NCBI GenBank assembly: GCA_039182715.1
Contig: JBCDBY010000103.1
Span: forward strand, 1-13,998
Source of the DNA: JBCDBY01 sp039182715
GTDB taxonomy: Bacteria; Planctomycetota; PLA2
DNA length: 13,998 nt
Reading direction: 5' to 3'
Shown: positions 7,701 through 13,998 of the stretch, piece by piece
Layout of the letters: the number at the start of each line of letters is the position of its first letter
How positions within the stretch are numbered: position 1 is the first letter of the stretch
The notes under the pieces: generated by a model
The model's input: the letters and a program-made list of their open reading frames with translations, nothing else
What the model was told of the DNA's origin: nothing
Database searches by the model: none
Made by a program: the position numbers and the translations under genes

Positions 7701-7706
7701 TAGAAT
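7701..7706 (+). promoter_or_regulatory. Possible leaderless -10 box before the asparaginase-like gene
   Basis: TAGAAT matches the -10 consensus TATAAT at five of six positions and ends nine bases before the GTG start at 7716, which has no Shine-Dalgarno. The TAG is also an in-frame second stop for the preceding kinase, so the match could be incidental. No -35 box is evident. Confidence 0.35.
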
Positions 7707-7715
7707 CCGGGGCTC

Positions 7716-8690
7716 GTGGCAGAGGTCCGGATCACGCGCGGCTCGCAGGTCGAGTCGCGCCATGAAGTCTCGTATTGCGTGTGGCGCGACGGCGCCGTCG
7801 TGCGCGCGGCGGGCGACGTCGAGACGCCGCACTACTACCGCTCCGCCGCCAAGCCGCTACAGGCGCTCACGGTCGTCCAGTCGGGCGCGGCGGATCGCTT
7901 CCGCTTCTCCGACGAGGAGCTGGCGATGGTCGTCGGCAGCCACGACGGCTCCCCGCAGCACGCCGCCACCGCGCGCTCCATGCTGGCCAAAATCGGTGTG
8001 TCGCCCGACCTGCTGCGATGCGGCGGGCATCGGCCGCTCGATCGCGAAGTCTACGAGTCCTACGTGCGCGCCGGCTACGCGTGGGGCCGCACCGAGGACA
8101 ACTGCTCCGGGAAGCATAGCGGCATGATCGGCGCGGCGATGGCGCTCGACGCCGACCCGTCGCGCTACGCCGAGCCCGACCACGTCGTGCAGCAGCGCAA
8201 CCTCGCGCAGGTGGCGCTCTTCACCGACGTGCCGGCGGCCGAGATCGGGATCGGGGTGGACGGCTGCGCGGTGCCGTCTTTCTCCGTGCCGCTCGCGGCC
8301 ATGGCGAAGGCGATCGCGCGCTACACCACGCCGGAGCTGGTGCCCGAAGAGTCACAGGAAGCGGCGGCGCGCATTCGCGACGTCGTGGCGAAGCATCCGG
8401 AGATGGTGGCGGGCCCGCGGCGCTTCGACACCGTCATCATGCGCGCGACCAACGGCAAGCTGCTCTCCAAGGAGGGCGCGGAAGGCGTCGTGACGATCGG
8501 CGTCGCGGACGAGCGCACCGGCATCGCGATCAAGATCCACGACGGTGGGCAGCGCGCGCTCAACGCCTTCGCGGCGGCGCTGCTGTCCGAGCTCGATCTG
8601 GTGCCGGCCGCGGCCACCGCGCGCTGGTATCCGCGCGACATCCTGAGCCGCGAGGGCGACCCGGTCGGTCGATTCGAGGTGGTGCTGTGA
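7716..8690 (+). CDS. L-asparaginase II family protein
   Basis: Protein of 324 residues, typical length for the asparaginase II family (Pfam PF06089), which hydrolyses L-asparagine to aspartate and ammonia and is unrelated to the E. coli-type enzymes. Family hallmarks are visible: an SAAKP motif with S43 and K46 (a Ser-x-x-Lys arrangement), GSHDGSP (74-80), NCSGKH with C130 and K133, and VDGC with C184. From memory of the Rhizobium etli enzyme, the two cysteines and the lysine of the CSGK motif bind zinc, and the Ser/Lys pair is catalytic. A glycine-rich IHDGGQRA motif lies near residue 276. It is expected to be cytoplasmic, as no signal peptide is seen. GTG 7716 is fixed because an in-frame TAG lies 15 bases upstream and there is no earlier start. 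It is coupled to nnrD by GTGA. Substrate preference is not proven by sequence. Confidence 0.9.
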   Translation: MAEVRITRGSQVESRHEVSYCVWRDGAVVRAAGDVETPHYYRSAAKPLQALTVVQSGAADRFRFSDEELAMVVGSHDGSPQHAATARSMLAKIGVSPDLLRCGGHRPLDREVYESYVRAGYAWGRTEDNCSGKHSGMIGAAMALDADPSRYAEPDHVVQQRNLAQVALFTDVPAAEIGIGVDGCAVPSFSVPLAAMAKAIARYTTPELVPEESQEAAARIRDVVAKHPEMVAGPRRFDTVIMRATNGKLLSKEGAEGVVTIGVADERTGIAIKIHDGGQRALNAFAAALLSELDLVPAAATARWYPRDILSREGDPVGRFEVVL

Positions 8691-9577
8691 GAAAGATCGA
8701 TTCGGTCCCCGCCATCAAGCTGCTGAAGCGCGATGCGCACAAGGGCGACCGCGGGCGTATGGTGCTCGTCGCCGGTTCGCTGCCGATGTCCGGCGCCGCG
8801 CGCCTCGCCGGCTGGGGCGCGCTGCGGTCCGGCGCGGGACTCGTGACGGTCGCGACGCCGGAGGTGATCCAGCCGATCGTCGCCTCCGATCTGCCGTGCG
8901 CCATGACGCTCCCGCTGCCGTCGCGCAAGGGTGTGTTCACCGCGGCGGGCGCCACGGCGGTGCGCGAGGCGACGGCGGACGCATTCGGCATCGGCCCCGG
9001 CATCGACACCACGGTGGCGCCCTTCCTGCGCAAGCTGCTCAAGGGCCTCGCCACGCCGGTGGTGCTCGACGCCGACGCGCTCAACGTGCTCGCTGCGCAC
9101 GAGGACCTGCTGGCGGAGCTGGAGGGACCGCGCGTGCTCACGCCGCACCCCGGCGAGGCGTCCCGGCTGCTCGGCCGCGAGGTGCCGCGCGACGCGAAGG
9201 GGCGCATCGCCGCCGCCGAGGAGCTGGCCGACCGGCATCACGCCATCGTCGTGCTCAAGGGTGCGTCGACCATCGTGACCGACGCCGACCGCTACTACGT
9301 CAACAAGACCGGCAACCCCGGCATGGCGACGGGCGGCTCCGGCGACGTCTTGACCGGCGTGCTCACGACGCGCCTCGCGCAGGGCGCTGACCCGCTCGAC
9401 GCCGCCATCCAGGCGGTGGCGCTGCATGGTCACGCCGGCGACCTCGCCTGCGCGGCGGTGGGGGAGCACGGCATGATCGCCACCGACATCGTCGGCAACC
9501 TTCCGGCTGCCCTCAGCGCGCTGATCGAGACGAAACCGAAGTCACAAAAGCGCACGGGCAGCCGAAGACGCGGATAA
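8687..9577 (+). CDS. nnrD: ADP-dependent NAD(P)H-hydrate dehydratase
   Basis: Protein of 296 residues matching the dehydratase half of the YjeF/CARKD repair enzymes, which convert hydrated NADH or NADPH (NADHX, NADPHX) back to usable cofactor at the expense of ADP (bacterial type). Visible motifs in order: HKGDRGRMVLVAGS (18-31), GIGPGI (101-106), LDADALN (127-133), TPHPGE (152-157), a KG pair at 191-192, and NPGMATGGSGDVLTG (210-224), whose D220 is the expected catalytic aspartate; then GEHGMIATDI (259-268). The N-terminal NnrE epimerase domain found in fused versions is absent, so the epimerase must be encoded elsewhere or be missing. GTG 8687 overlaps the previous TGA by four bases, with GAGGTGG five bases upstream. 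The last 15 or so residues form a basic tail beyond the fold. Cytoplasmic; a metabolite-repair housekeeping gene. Confidence 0.94.
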   Translation: MRKIDSVPAIKLLKRDAHKGDRGRMVLVAGSLPMSGAARLAGWGALRSGAGLVTVATPEVIQPIVASDLPCAMTLPLPSRKGVFTAAGATAVREATADAFGIGPGIDTTVAPFLRKLLKGLATPVVLDADALNVLAAHEDLLAELEGPRVLTPHPGEASRLLGREVPRDAKGRIAAAEELADRHHAIVVLKGASTIVTDADRYYVNKTGNPGMATGGSGDVLTGVLTTRLAQGADPLDAAIQAVALHGHAGDLACAAVGEHGMIATDIVGNLPAALSALIETKPKSQKRTGSRRRG

Positions 9578-9578
9578 T
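9573..9578 (+). promoter_or_regulatory. Possible leaderless -10 box before the helical-repeat gene
   Basis: GATAAT matches the -10 consensus at five of six positions and ends six bases before ATG 9585, the distance expected if transcription starts at the start codon. The gene has no Shine-Dalgarno and no alternative upstream start before an in-frame TGA at 9522. The hexamer contains the TAA stop of nnrD, so chance is possible. No clear -35 box is seen. Confidence 0.4.
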
Positions 9579-9584
9579 GCGGGA

Positions 9585-12500
9585 ATGACCGCCGTGCTCG
9601 CGCTGCTTCTCGCCGGCTCGCTCTACGCGCTGCCGGACGGCGCGGCGCCGCCCGCGCCGACGCCCGCCCAGGCGACGCGCATCGAGCAGGCGCTCGCCGA
9701 GCTGCAGAAGCCGGCGTCGGTGCGCACGCTCGCGCTGATCGGCCGGGCGGCGCTGCCGGCGGTGGTCGAGCGCCTCAACGAGGCGGACGCATCGGATCGC
9801 GTTTTGCTGCTTCACGCGGTCTCGCGCCTGCCCGAGGCGAAGACGCTGCTCGAGCAGGCGACGCGCGATCCCGACCCGACGGTGCGCGCCTCGCTGCGTC
9901 CGCCCACCCGTGCGCGGCTCTCGCTGGCACGCCTGGCGGCGCGCTACGTCGGACTGCTGGTGCTGCTCGATAACCCCGCCTACGAGGTGGTGAAGCCGGA
10001 GCCGGAACCGCCCTCCTACGAGTTGCGCCGGCGTCACATGGGCGACGAGGTGATGGACCGCGCCGTGTCCGCGGAATACCGCAGCGTCTCGTGGGAGTTC
10101 GCACGCGCGGGGGCGGAGGCTCTACGCTCCGGCACGCTGAAGCCCGACCTCGACGACACGGTGTTCGCCGCCTACGTCGCGCTGCTCTACGACGAGGAGG
10201 TCGCGGCGGCGATGGCGGCGGAGGGCATCGTTGCGACCGGCGCCGCGGCCATCGAGCCGCTTACGACGCTGCTCGCACACAAGGAGCATGACCCGCGGCT
10301 GATCGGGCGACTGCTCGTCGCGGTCGGCGGCGGCGCGCGGCTCTATGCGGCGAAGGGTCGCGGCGAGAAGCTGCAGCGCGCTCGCGTCGAGCTCGCCACG
10401 CGCGCGCTTTCGCCGGGCGAGGTCGTCGCGTTCCTGAGCGCGACGCTGGAGGACGAGTCGGCGCGCGTGCGCAAGGAGGCGCTGCGGCTGTTGGTGGAGC
10501 TGCGTGCGAAGGTCGACCCGTCGCACGTCATCGCCCAGGCCGCCAGCGACGAGGAGCTCGCCTACGCGCTCGTGTTGAGCGCGCGCAACGGGGCGCGGCA
10601 GCCGATGTTCGATGCGGTGGCCGAGTCGGGTCGGCCGCGTCGCGCCTTCTCCCGCGCGCTGCGCCTGCTGACGCCGGAGGAGCAGAAGCCGTTCCTCGCC
10701 GCGCTGCGTGCGAGCGACGACCCGGCGCTGGTCTGGATGGGCATCGACGGGACGCGCGACGTCGCCGTGCTGCTCGCATTCGCGCGCGCCACGCAGGATG
10801 CGCGGCTGCGTGAGCACGCCGTCCGCGGCGCGATCGAGCAGGGCGACCTGAGCGGGCTCGCGCTCGTCGCCTCGCCTTCCTCCTCGACGTTGCGCCTGCT
10901 GTGCGCGGGCGGCTTCGTGGACGAGCTGATGTCCTACGCGATGGCGGAAGACGCCGACCTGTCCCGCGCGGCCCTGACCGAACTGCGGCACTTGCCGACG
11001 CTCGATGCGAAGCATGCACCGGCGCTGCAGGGGCTCTACGAGCGGCTGCCGGAGCCCTACAAGTGGGACGCGCTCGACGCGATGGTGCCGCTCGGCGGCG
11101 AGGTCGCGCGCAAGGCGATGCTCGACGCGGGGCTGCCCGCGCTGAGCGCGCTCGGCGTGGCCGCGGACGACGGGCGCACGCTCGACTTCTCGATTCCGCT
11201 CAAGCCGTTCCTCGAAGGCGCCGACGCGCAGCGGCTGCAGCGCATCGCGCGCGTCGCGGGCGCGCTGCCGGAGGTCGAGCCGGGTCTGTTTCTCGATCTG
11301 CTCGCGGCGTGGGACGCGCTCGAGATCGACGAGACGATGGTGGAGGGCGGCGCGCCGCGTCAGAAGCTCGACGCACTGCGACTCATGGTGCGTACGCGCG
11401 ACCTCGCGAGCATTCGCGCGCTCTTCGCCGACGCGGTGACCGGCAAGCTGCGCGACGAGGCGCAGCTCGTGCCGATCCTGCAGGCGGCGTCGCGTCAACT
11501 CACGCCGAAGGAGCTCGGCGTGCTCGTGCCGGTGCTCGAGCGCGAGGTGATGATGTACGTGCCGGACGAGATGGGCTCGCCGCCGCGCGAGGATCCGCGG
11601 CGCGACTTCTTCGTCTGGTACGCCATGCGCGCGCTCGCCTACCGGCAGGTCCCGGCCGCGCTGCCGTTCTTCTGTTCGCTGGCGCTCGAGCCGAAGCTGC
11701 AGCGCGAGCGATACGACGAGCAGGCGGGGCGGCCGCTGCCGTACGACTGGACCCAGCACGCCGTCGAGTCGCTGCGCCACTATCCGGCGCCGGACGTCGT
11801 GACGACGCTCGACCGCGTGATCGCCGACATGGAGGGGAAGGGCACGCTGGCGGAGATCTCCGTCGAGCACCTCTTCCGTCTGGTCGACGAGTGGCGCGAC
11901 AACGCGTGGCGCGGGCGGCGGCTGCACGGCTTTGCGCTGACGATGTGTGCGCTCATCGACCGGCTGCCGTTCGAGGGCGAAACCGGCGTGACGCGCATGC
12001 TGGCGCTCGGTGCGCAGCGGCGCTACGCGGAAGCGGCCGCCGAGGGGCTCCGCGCGGCGGAGCGTGTGCGGGCGCGCGGCTACCGGCCTGCCGACGGGCA
12101 CTGGAGTCCGAAGCGGATCGTGGGGCGGGCGCGCATCTACGAGGCGCTCACCAAGGGCACTATCCCGGCGCTCGGGCCGACGCTCGGCGATGTCTACCTC
12201 GAGTGGGTGGCCGCCATCTACCTGCGGTTCTTGACGACGGACCAGGCCAACGCCGTCGTGGCGGCGGACTTCGCCTGGAAGAATTCCGCCTGGCTGCACC
12301 GCGACGCGCGCAACCTGCGCGCCGACCTCTTCACGGTGCAGGGCGATGCCCCGCGCGCGCTCGCCCTGCTCAAGCCGAGCGCCCGGCTACCCGCCGAGGT
12401 GCGGCAGGACGAGGGCTGGTGGCACTACTACCTCGCGCGCGCCTACGCCGCCGCCGGCAAGCCGATGCGCGCCCAGGGCGAACTCGCCGAAGCGCTGCGC

Positions 12501-12608
12501 CTCAACCGGCGCCTGATCGCCAGCTGCAAGGCGGACCCGCTCCTCAAGGACTTCGCGGAAGTCTACCGCCAGGTCGACGAGGACTGGTTCGACCAGCTCT
12601 TCGGTTAG
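9585..12608 (+). CDS. Large exported alpha-helical repeat protein (HEAT-like, with C-terminal TPR)
   Basis: Protein of 1007 residues. Residues 1-20 are a hydrophobic export-signal-like segment, unusual in lacking a positive charge near the N-terminus; an Ala/Pro-rich linker follows (about 19-28). The remainder is nearly all short amphipathic helices rich in Ala, Leu, Arg and Glu, arranged like HEAT or related repeats (for example 'ARVRKEALRLLVELRAKV' near 288-305). The final part (about 944-978) fits a TPR-like hairpin. No catalytic motif is recognised. Such proteins usually serve as periplasmic or membrane-surface scaffolds. ATG 9585 is the only possible start after an in-frame upstream TGA. 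It follows nnrD by seven bases. Codon use is consistent with its neighbours. Whether it works with the kinases upstream is unknown. Confidence 0.85.
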   Translation: MTAVLALLLAGSLYALPDGAAPPAPTPAQATRIEQALAELQKPASVRTLALIGRAALPAVVERLNEADASDRVLLLHAVSRLPEAKTLLEQATRDPDPTVRASLRPPTRARLSLARLAARYVGLLVLLDNPAYEVVKPEPEPPSYELRRRHMGDEVMDRAVSAEYRSVSWEFARAGAEALRSGTLKPDLDDTVFAAYVALLYDEEVAAAMAAEGIVATGAAAIEPLTTLLAHKEHDPRLIGRLLVAVGGGARLYAAKGRGEKLQRARVELATRALSPGEVVAFLSATLEDESARVRKEALRLLVELRAKVDPSHVIAQAASDEELAYALVLSARNGARQPMFDAVAESGRPRRAFSRALRLLTPEEQKPFLAALRASDDPALVWMGIDGTRDVAVLLAFARATQDARLREHAVRGAIEQGDLSGLALVASPSSSTLRLLCAGGFVDELMSYAMAEDADLSRAALTELRHLPTLDAKHAPALQGLYERLPEPYKWDALDAMVPLGGEVARKAMLDAGLPALSALGVAADDGRTLDFSIPLKPFLEGADAQRLQRIARVAGALPEVEPGLFLDLLAAWDALEIDETMVEGGAPRQKLDALRLMVRTRDLASIRALFADAVTGKLRDEAQLVPILQAASRQLTPKELGVLVPVLEREVMMYVPDEMGSPPREDPRRDFFVWYAMRALAYRQVPAALPFFCSLALEPKLQRERYDEQAGRPLPYDWTQHAVESLRHYPAPDVVTTLDRVIADMEGKGTLAEISVEHLFRLVDEWRDNAWRGRRLHGFALTMCALIDRLPFEGETGVTRMLALGAQRRYAEAAAEGLRAAERVRARGYRPADGHWSPKRIVGRARIYEALTKGTIPALGPTLGDVYLEWVAAIYLRFLTTDQANAVVAADFAWKNSAWLHRDARNLRADLFTVQGDAPRALALLKPSARLPAEVRQDEGWWHYYLARAYAAAGKPMRAQGELAEALRLNRRLIASCKADPLLKDFAEVYRQVDEDWFDQLFG

Positions 12609-12614
12609 CGCCAG

Positions 12615-12679
12615 TTACTGAGCCGGGTTCGATTCTCCCGCTATTCGAGATAGCGGGAGATTTGAACCCGGCTCCGTAA
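12615..12679. repeat. 65-base palindrome between convergent genes
   Basis: The left arm 12615-12630 pairs with 12664-12679 (16 positions, one mismatch: T12619 opposite C12675). The inner arm 12631-12643 pairs with 12651-12663, with one T-T mismatch and one G-T wobble. The loop is 12644-12650. It therefore forms a stem of about 29 bp occupying nearly the whole 76-base gap between the converging stops at 12608 and 12685. There is no T-tract, so it may be a bidirectional, Rho-assisted or processing-type terminator, or a REP-like mobile palindrome. The segment TCCCGCTA recurs just outside it (12680-12687), overlapping the minus-strand stop codon. Part of it mimics a tRNA T-loop (GGTTCGATT), but no tRNA can be folded here. 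Confidence 0.8.
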
Positions 12680-12684
12680 TCCCG

Positions 12685-13350
12685 CTAAATCTCGACGCTG
12701 GCGCCGGGCTCGATCTCTCGGACTTCGACGCCCTCGGGGGTAAAGCCGGTCGCGTCCTGCACGAGGATCGGGAAGGTCTTGTAGTGCATCGGGATGGCGG
12801 TCTTCGCGCCGATCCACTCCGCGGCCTTCGTCGCCAGCTCGGGCCCCATCGTGTAGCGGTCGCCGATGGGAATGCAGGCGATGTCCGGCTGGTAGATCTC
12901 GCCGATCAGCTTCATGTCGCTGAAGAGTCCGGTGTCGCCGCAGTGGTAGACGGTCGTGCCTTCGGTGTGCACGACCACGCCGCAGGCGACGCCCATGTAG
13001 CGACCGCTGTGCGACGAGCTGTGGAACGCCTGCGTGAACGCGACCCAACCGCCGTCGAAGGCGACCTTGCCGCCCGGGTTCATGCCGACCGCGTTGAGTC
13101 CCTCCGACTCCGCCCACGTTGCCAATTCGTGGACGGCGTAGATCGTCGCGCCGTTGTTCTTCGCGATGGCGAACGCGTCGCCGACGTGATCCTCGTGCCC
13201 GTGCGTGAGCACGATGGTTCGCGATGAGACATCCGAAGCGCCGTGTTGGGCGAGCGGATTCCCGGTCAGGAACGGATCGATGCAGATCGACGCATCGCCG
13301 CTTCCCAGAATGAAACCACTGTGTCCGAGAAAGGTGACGTTCAAGCCCAT
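12685..13350 (-). CDS. UPF0173-type metal-dependent hydrolase (metallo-beta-lactamase fold)
   Basis: Protein of 221 residues, close to the usual length of UPF0173 proteins such as B. subtilis YtkL. It shows the metallo-beta-lactamase fold signature: LGHSGF (8-13), IDPFLTGNP (24-32), a THGHEDHVGD motif (49-58) with metal ligands H50, H52, D54 and H55, H110 in the AFHSSSHSG stretch, a bridging aspartate D139 in HCGDTG, and a late H189 in IPMHY. It should bind two metal ions and act as a cytoplasmic hydrolase; substrates of the family are not firmly established. The start is ATG at 13350, because ACCTCC at 13354-13359 reads as GGAGGT four bases upstream on this strand and the family begins with this 'MGLNVTFLGHSG'-like segment. 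A longer reading from 13545 would run into the divergent gene and is rejected. Its 3' end faces the palindrome. Confidence 0.93.
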   Translation of the reverse strand: MGLNVTFLGHSGFILGSGDASICIDPFLTGNPLAQHGASDVSSRTIVLTHGHEDHVGDAFAIAKNNGATIYAVHELATWAESEGLNAVGMNPGGKVAFDGGWVAFTQAFHSSSHSGRYMGVACGVVVHTEGTTVYHCGDTGLFSDMKLIGEIYQPDIACIPIGDRYTMGPELATKAAEWIGAKTAIPMHYKTFPILVQDATGFTPEGVEVREIEPGASVEI

Positions 13351-13354
13351 GTGA

Positions 13355-13359
13355 CCTCC
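13355..13359 (-). promoter_or_regulatory. Shine-Dalgarno fixing the hydrolase start
   Basis: CCTCC on the + strand reads GGAGG on the minus strand, four bases from the ATG at 13350. It supports this start over the longer in-frame reading from 13545. Confidence 0.8.
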
Positions 13360-13402
13360 GGGTAGAGCGACGGCTCTCCGCTTTCGGACAGAGACTACCA
13401 AT

Positions 13403-13427
13403 GAAACGGCTTCATGAGGCCGTTTTC
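13403..13427. promoter_or_regulatory. Inverted repeat in the divergent intergenic gap
   Basis: GAAACGGC (13403-13410) and GCCGTTTTC (13419-13427) form a 7-bp core stem (AAACGGC/GCCGTTT) with an 8-base loop containing TCATGA. On the + strand it is followed by a T-rich TTTTCGCTTT. It lies between divergent genes, so it could be an operator for either one, or a transcript-end hairpin of small upstream transcription. A smaller stem, AGAGC-GACG-GCTCT, lies at 13364-13377. Function is undecided. Confidence 0.45.
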
Positions 13428-13430
13428 GCT

Positions 13431-13447
13431 TTGGCACGCGCCTCGCG
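13431..13447 (+). promoter_or_regulatory. Candidate sigma-54 (-24/-12) promoter for the secreted basic protein
   Basis: TTGGCACG (13431-13438) is a full match to the -24 element YTGGCACG. After four bases, TCGCG (13443-13447) matches the -12 element TTGCW at three of five positions, keeping the essential GC. The GG (13433-13434) and GC (13445-13446) pairs are exactly ten bases apart, as sigma-54 requires. Transcription would start near 13458, just before the AGGAG ribosome site. No enhancer-binding site is identified. Confidence 0.4.
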
Positions 13448-13462
13448 CTAGGGAGGAGTGAA

Positions 13463-13467
13463 AGGAG
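13463..13467 (+). promoter_or_regulatory. Shine-Dalgarno AGGAG of the secreted basic protein
   Basis: AGGAG lies seven bases before ATG 13475, within a purine-rich run (GGGAGGAGTGAAAGGAG). It supports a real + strand gene here rather than the overlapping minus-strand reading of similar length. Confidence 0.75.
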
Positions 13468-13474
13468 CAAACCG

Positions 13475-13998
13475 ATGTTGAAGTCACTCGTCCTCTCCGC
13501 TGCGCTCGTAGGAATGGCATCGACGGCCGACGCCGGCGATCTCAAGATCCGATTCGGGTTCGGCTACGACAGCGACGGTCGCATTCGCATCGGTGTCGGT
13601 CTCCGTGAACGCGATCGCCGTTCGTACCGCGATCGCAGCCGGCACCGTGCGCATCGTCACCGTCACGTTCACTCCCAGCGCGTCTGGGTGCCGGGCCGCA
13701 CCGAGCGGGTCGCCTACAAGGTGTGGATCCCGGAGCGCCACGAGCGCGTCCGCGTCCCCGCCAAGTACCGCTGGGAGCGTGATCCCTGTGGTCGCCGCGT
13801 CCGTGTCCTCGTGCGCCGTTCCCACTACGTGACCCGCTGCATCCCGGGCCACTACGTCACCCGCTACAAAACGATCCAGCACCGTGGCCACTACGAAGTT
13901 CGACACCGTGTATCCCGCCACCGTGATGGCATCGAGACCCTCCAGCGGCGCGAGCGGATCTCGCGCCACCGTGACAGTCACCGCGATCGCCACCGCGA
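13475..13998 (+). CDS. Secreted His/Arg-rich basic protein (partial, runs off the window)
   Basis: At least 174 residues, open to the window end with no stop. Residues 1-20 form a classic signal peptide (K3, a hydrophobic core, and an A-D-A cleavage site before GD). The mature part is extremely rich in Arg and His. A first block (about 43-66) is mainly R, D, H and S. It is followed by short repeats of a W/I/V-Pro pattern: RVWVPGRTERV, KVWIPERHERV, RVRVPAKYRWE, RCIPGHYVTRY, HRGHYEVRHR. There are two cysteines (C105, C122), perhaps disulfide-bonded. The repeats suggest a small beta-rich or extended exported protein; metal, polyanion or envelope binding are guesses from composition only. It begins after AGGAG and a possible sigma-54 promoter, and diverges from the hydrolase gene. 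I do not recognise a characterised family, though exported proteins with repeated VWVPG-like motifs occur in Planctomycetota as far as I recall. Confidence 0.78.
   Translation, partial: MLKSLVLSAALVGMASTADAGDLKIRFGFGYDSDGRIRIGVGLRERDRRSYRDRSRHRAHRHRHVHSQRVWVPGRTERVAYKVWIPERHERVRVPAKYRWERDPCGRRVRVLVRRSHYVTRCIPGHYVTRYKTIQHRGHYEVRHRVSRHRDGIETLQRRERISRHRDSHRDRHR

Noticed and set aside
10122..12299. 725-codon minus-strand open frame opposite the helical-repeat gene
   Set aside because: Arg/His-rich, motif-free shadow; the + strand gene has an export signal and helical repeats with consistent codon use.
12620..12675. tRNA gene or tRNA fragment
   Set aside because: T-loop-like GGTTCGATT is present, but the surrounding sequence pairs as one long hairpin; no acceptor, D or anticodon arms can be drawn.
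10901..12679. 592-codon second + strand frame inside the helical-repeat gene
   Set aside because: Arg/Ala/Gly-rich out-of-frame reading with no recognisable domain, mostly covered by the better-supported gene.
12685..13545. Longer hydrolase reading with a 65-residue N-terminal extension
   Set aside because: The extension covers the divergent regulatory gap and the start of the next gene, has no ribosome site, and is absent from the family as I know it.
13484..13993. Minus-strand open frame opposite the secreted basic protein
   Set aside because: It is Val/Ala/Thr/Asp-rich antisense of CGC/CAC codons; the + strand has a signal peptide, AGGAG and periodic protein repeats.
13600..13998. Iterated GCGATCGC octamers, as in a genome-wide palindrome signal
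   Set aside because: The few copies all fall in Arg-Asp-Arg type codons of one gene, so coding composition explains them.

Overview
The window is about 14 kb of very GC-rich bacterial DNA, densely coding, with most genes on the + strand. Several traits point to Planctomycetota: Hanks-type Ser/Thr kinases fused to varied multi-pass membrane regions, a membrane-anchored coiled-coil protein, exported HEAT/TPR-like helical repeat proteins, and a secreted His/Arg-rich protein. This assignment is inference from gene style. No rRNA or other marker gene is present, and a deltaproteobacterial-type lineage is not excluded.

Layout: (1) 1-69 is a relatively AT-rich leader. (2) 70-7697 is a collinear signalling cluster: a divergent kinase with an N-terminal Cys4 zinc-ribbon and one membrane region; a coiled-coil protein with an N-terminal anchor and acidic tail; a membrane protein with a TPR-like segment; then two further kinases that are paralogous to each other over about 275 residues but carry unrelated membrane and extracytoplasmic C-terminal regions. 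(3) 7716-9577 is a metabolic pair: an L-asparaginase II family protein and the ADP-dependent NAD(P)H-hydrate dehydratase NnrD, coupled by a 4-base GTGA overlap. (4) 9585-12608 is a 1007-residue exported helical-repeat protein. (5) Two converging genes meet at a 65-base palindrome (12615-12679). (6) A minus-strand UPF0173-type metallo-beta-lactamase-fold hydrolase (12685-13350) diverges from a secreted, strongly basic His/Arg-rich protein (13475 to the window edge) across a 124-base regulatory gap.

The eight + strand genes from 70 to 12608 are never more than about 60 bases apart, so one long transcript is possible. Internal signals suggest subdivision: hairpins flank the coiled-coil gene, and two genes whose start codons are fixed by upstream in-frame stops (7716 and 9585) lack a Shine-Dalgarno sequence and have -10-like hexamers close upstream, as expected for leaderless transcripts. 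The most interesting candidate for an undescribed system is the five-gene kinase/coiled-coil/TPR membrane cluster, in which the first kinase has lost three near-invariant residues while the other two look fully active. I see no CRISPR array, tRNA, rRNA, transposase or phage gene.
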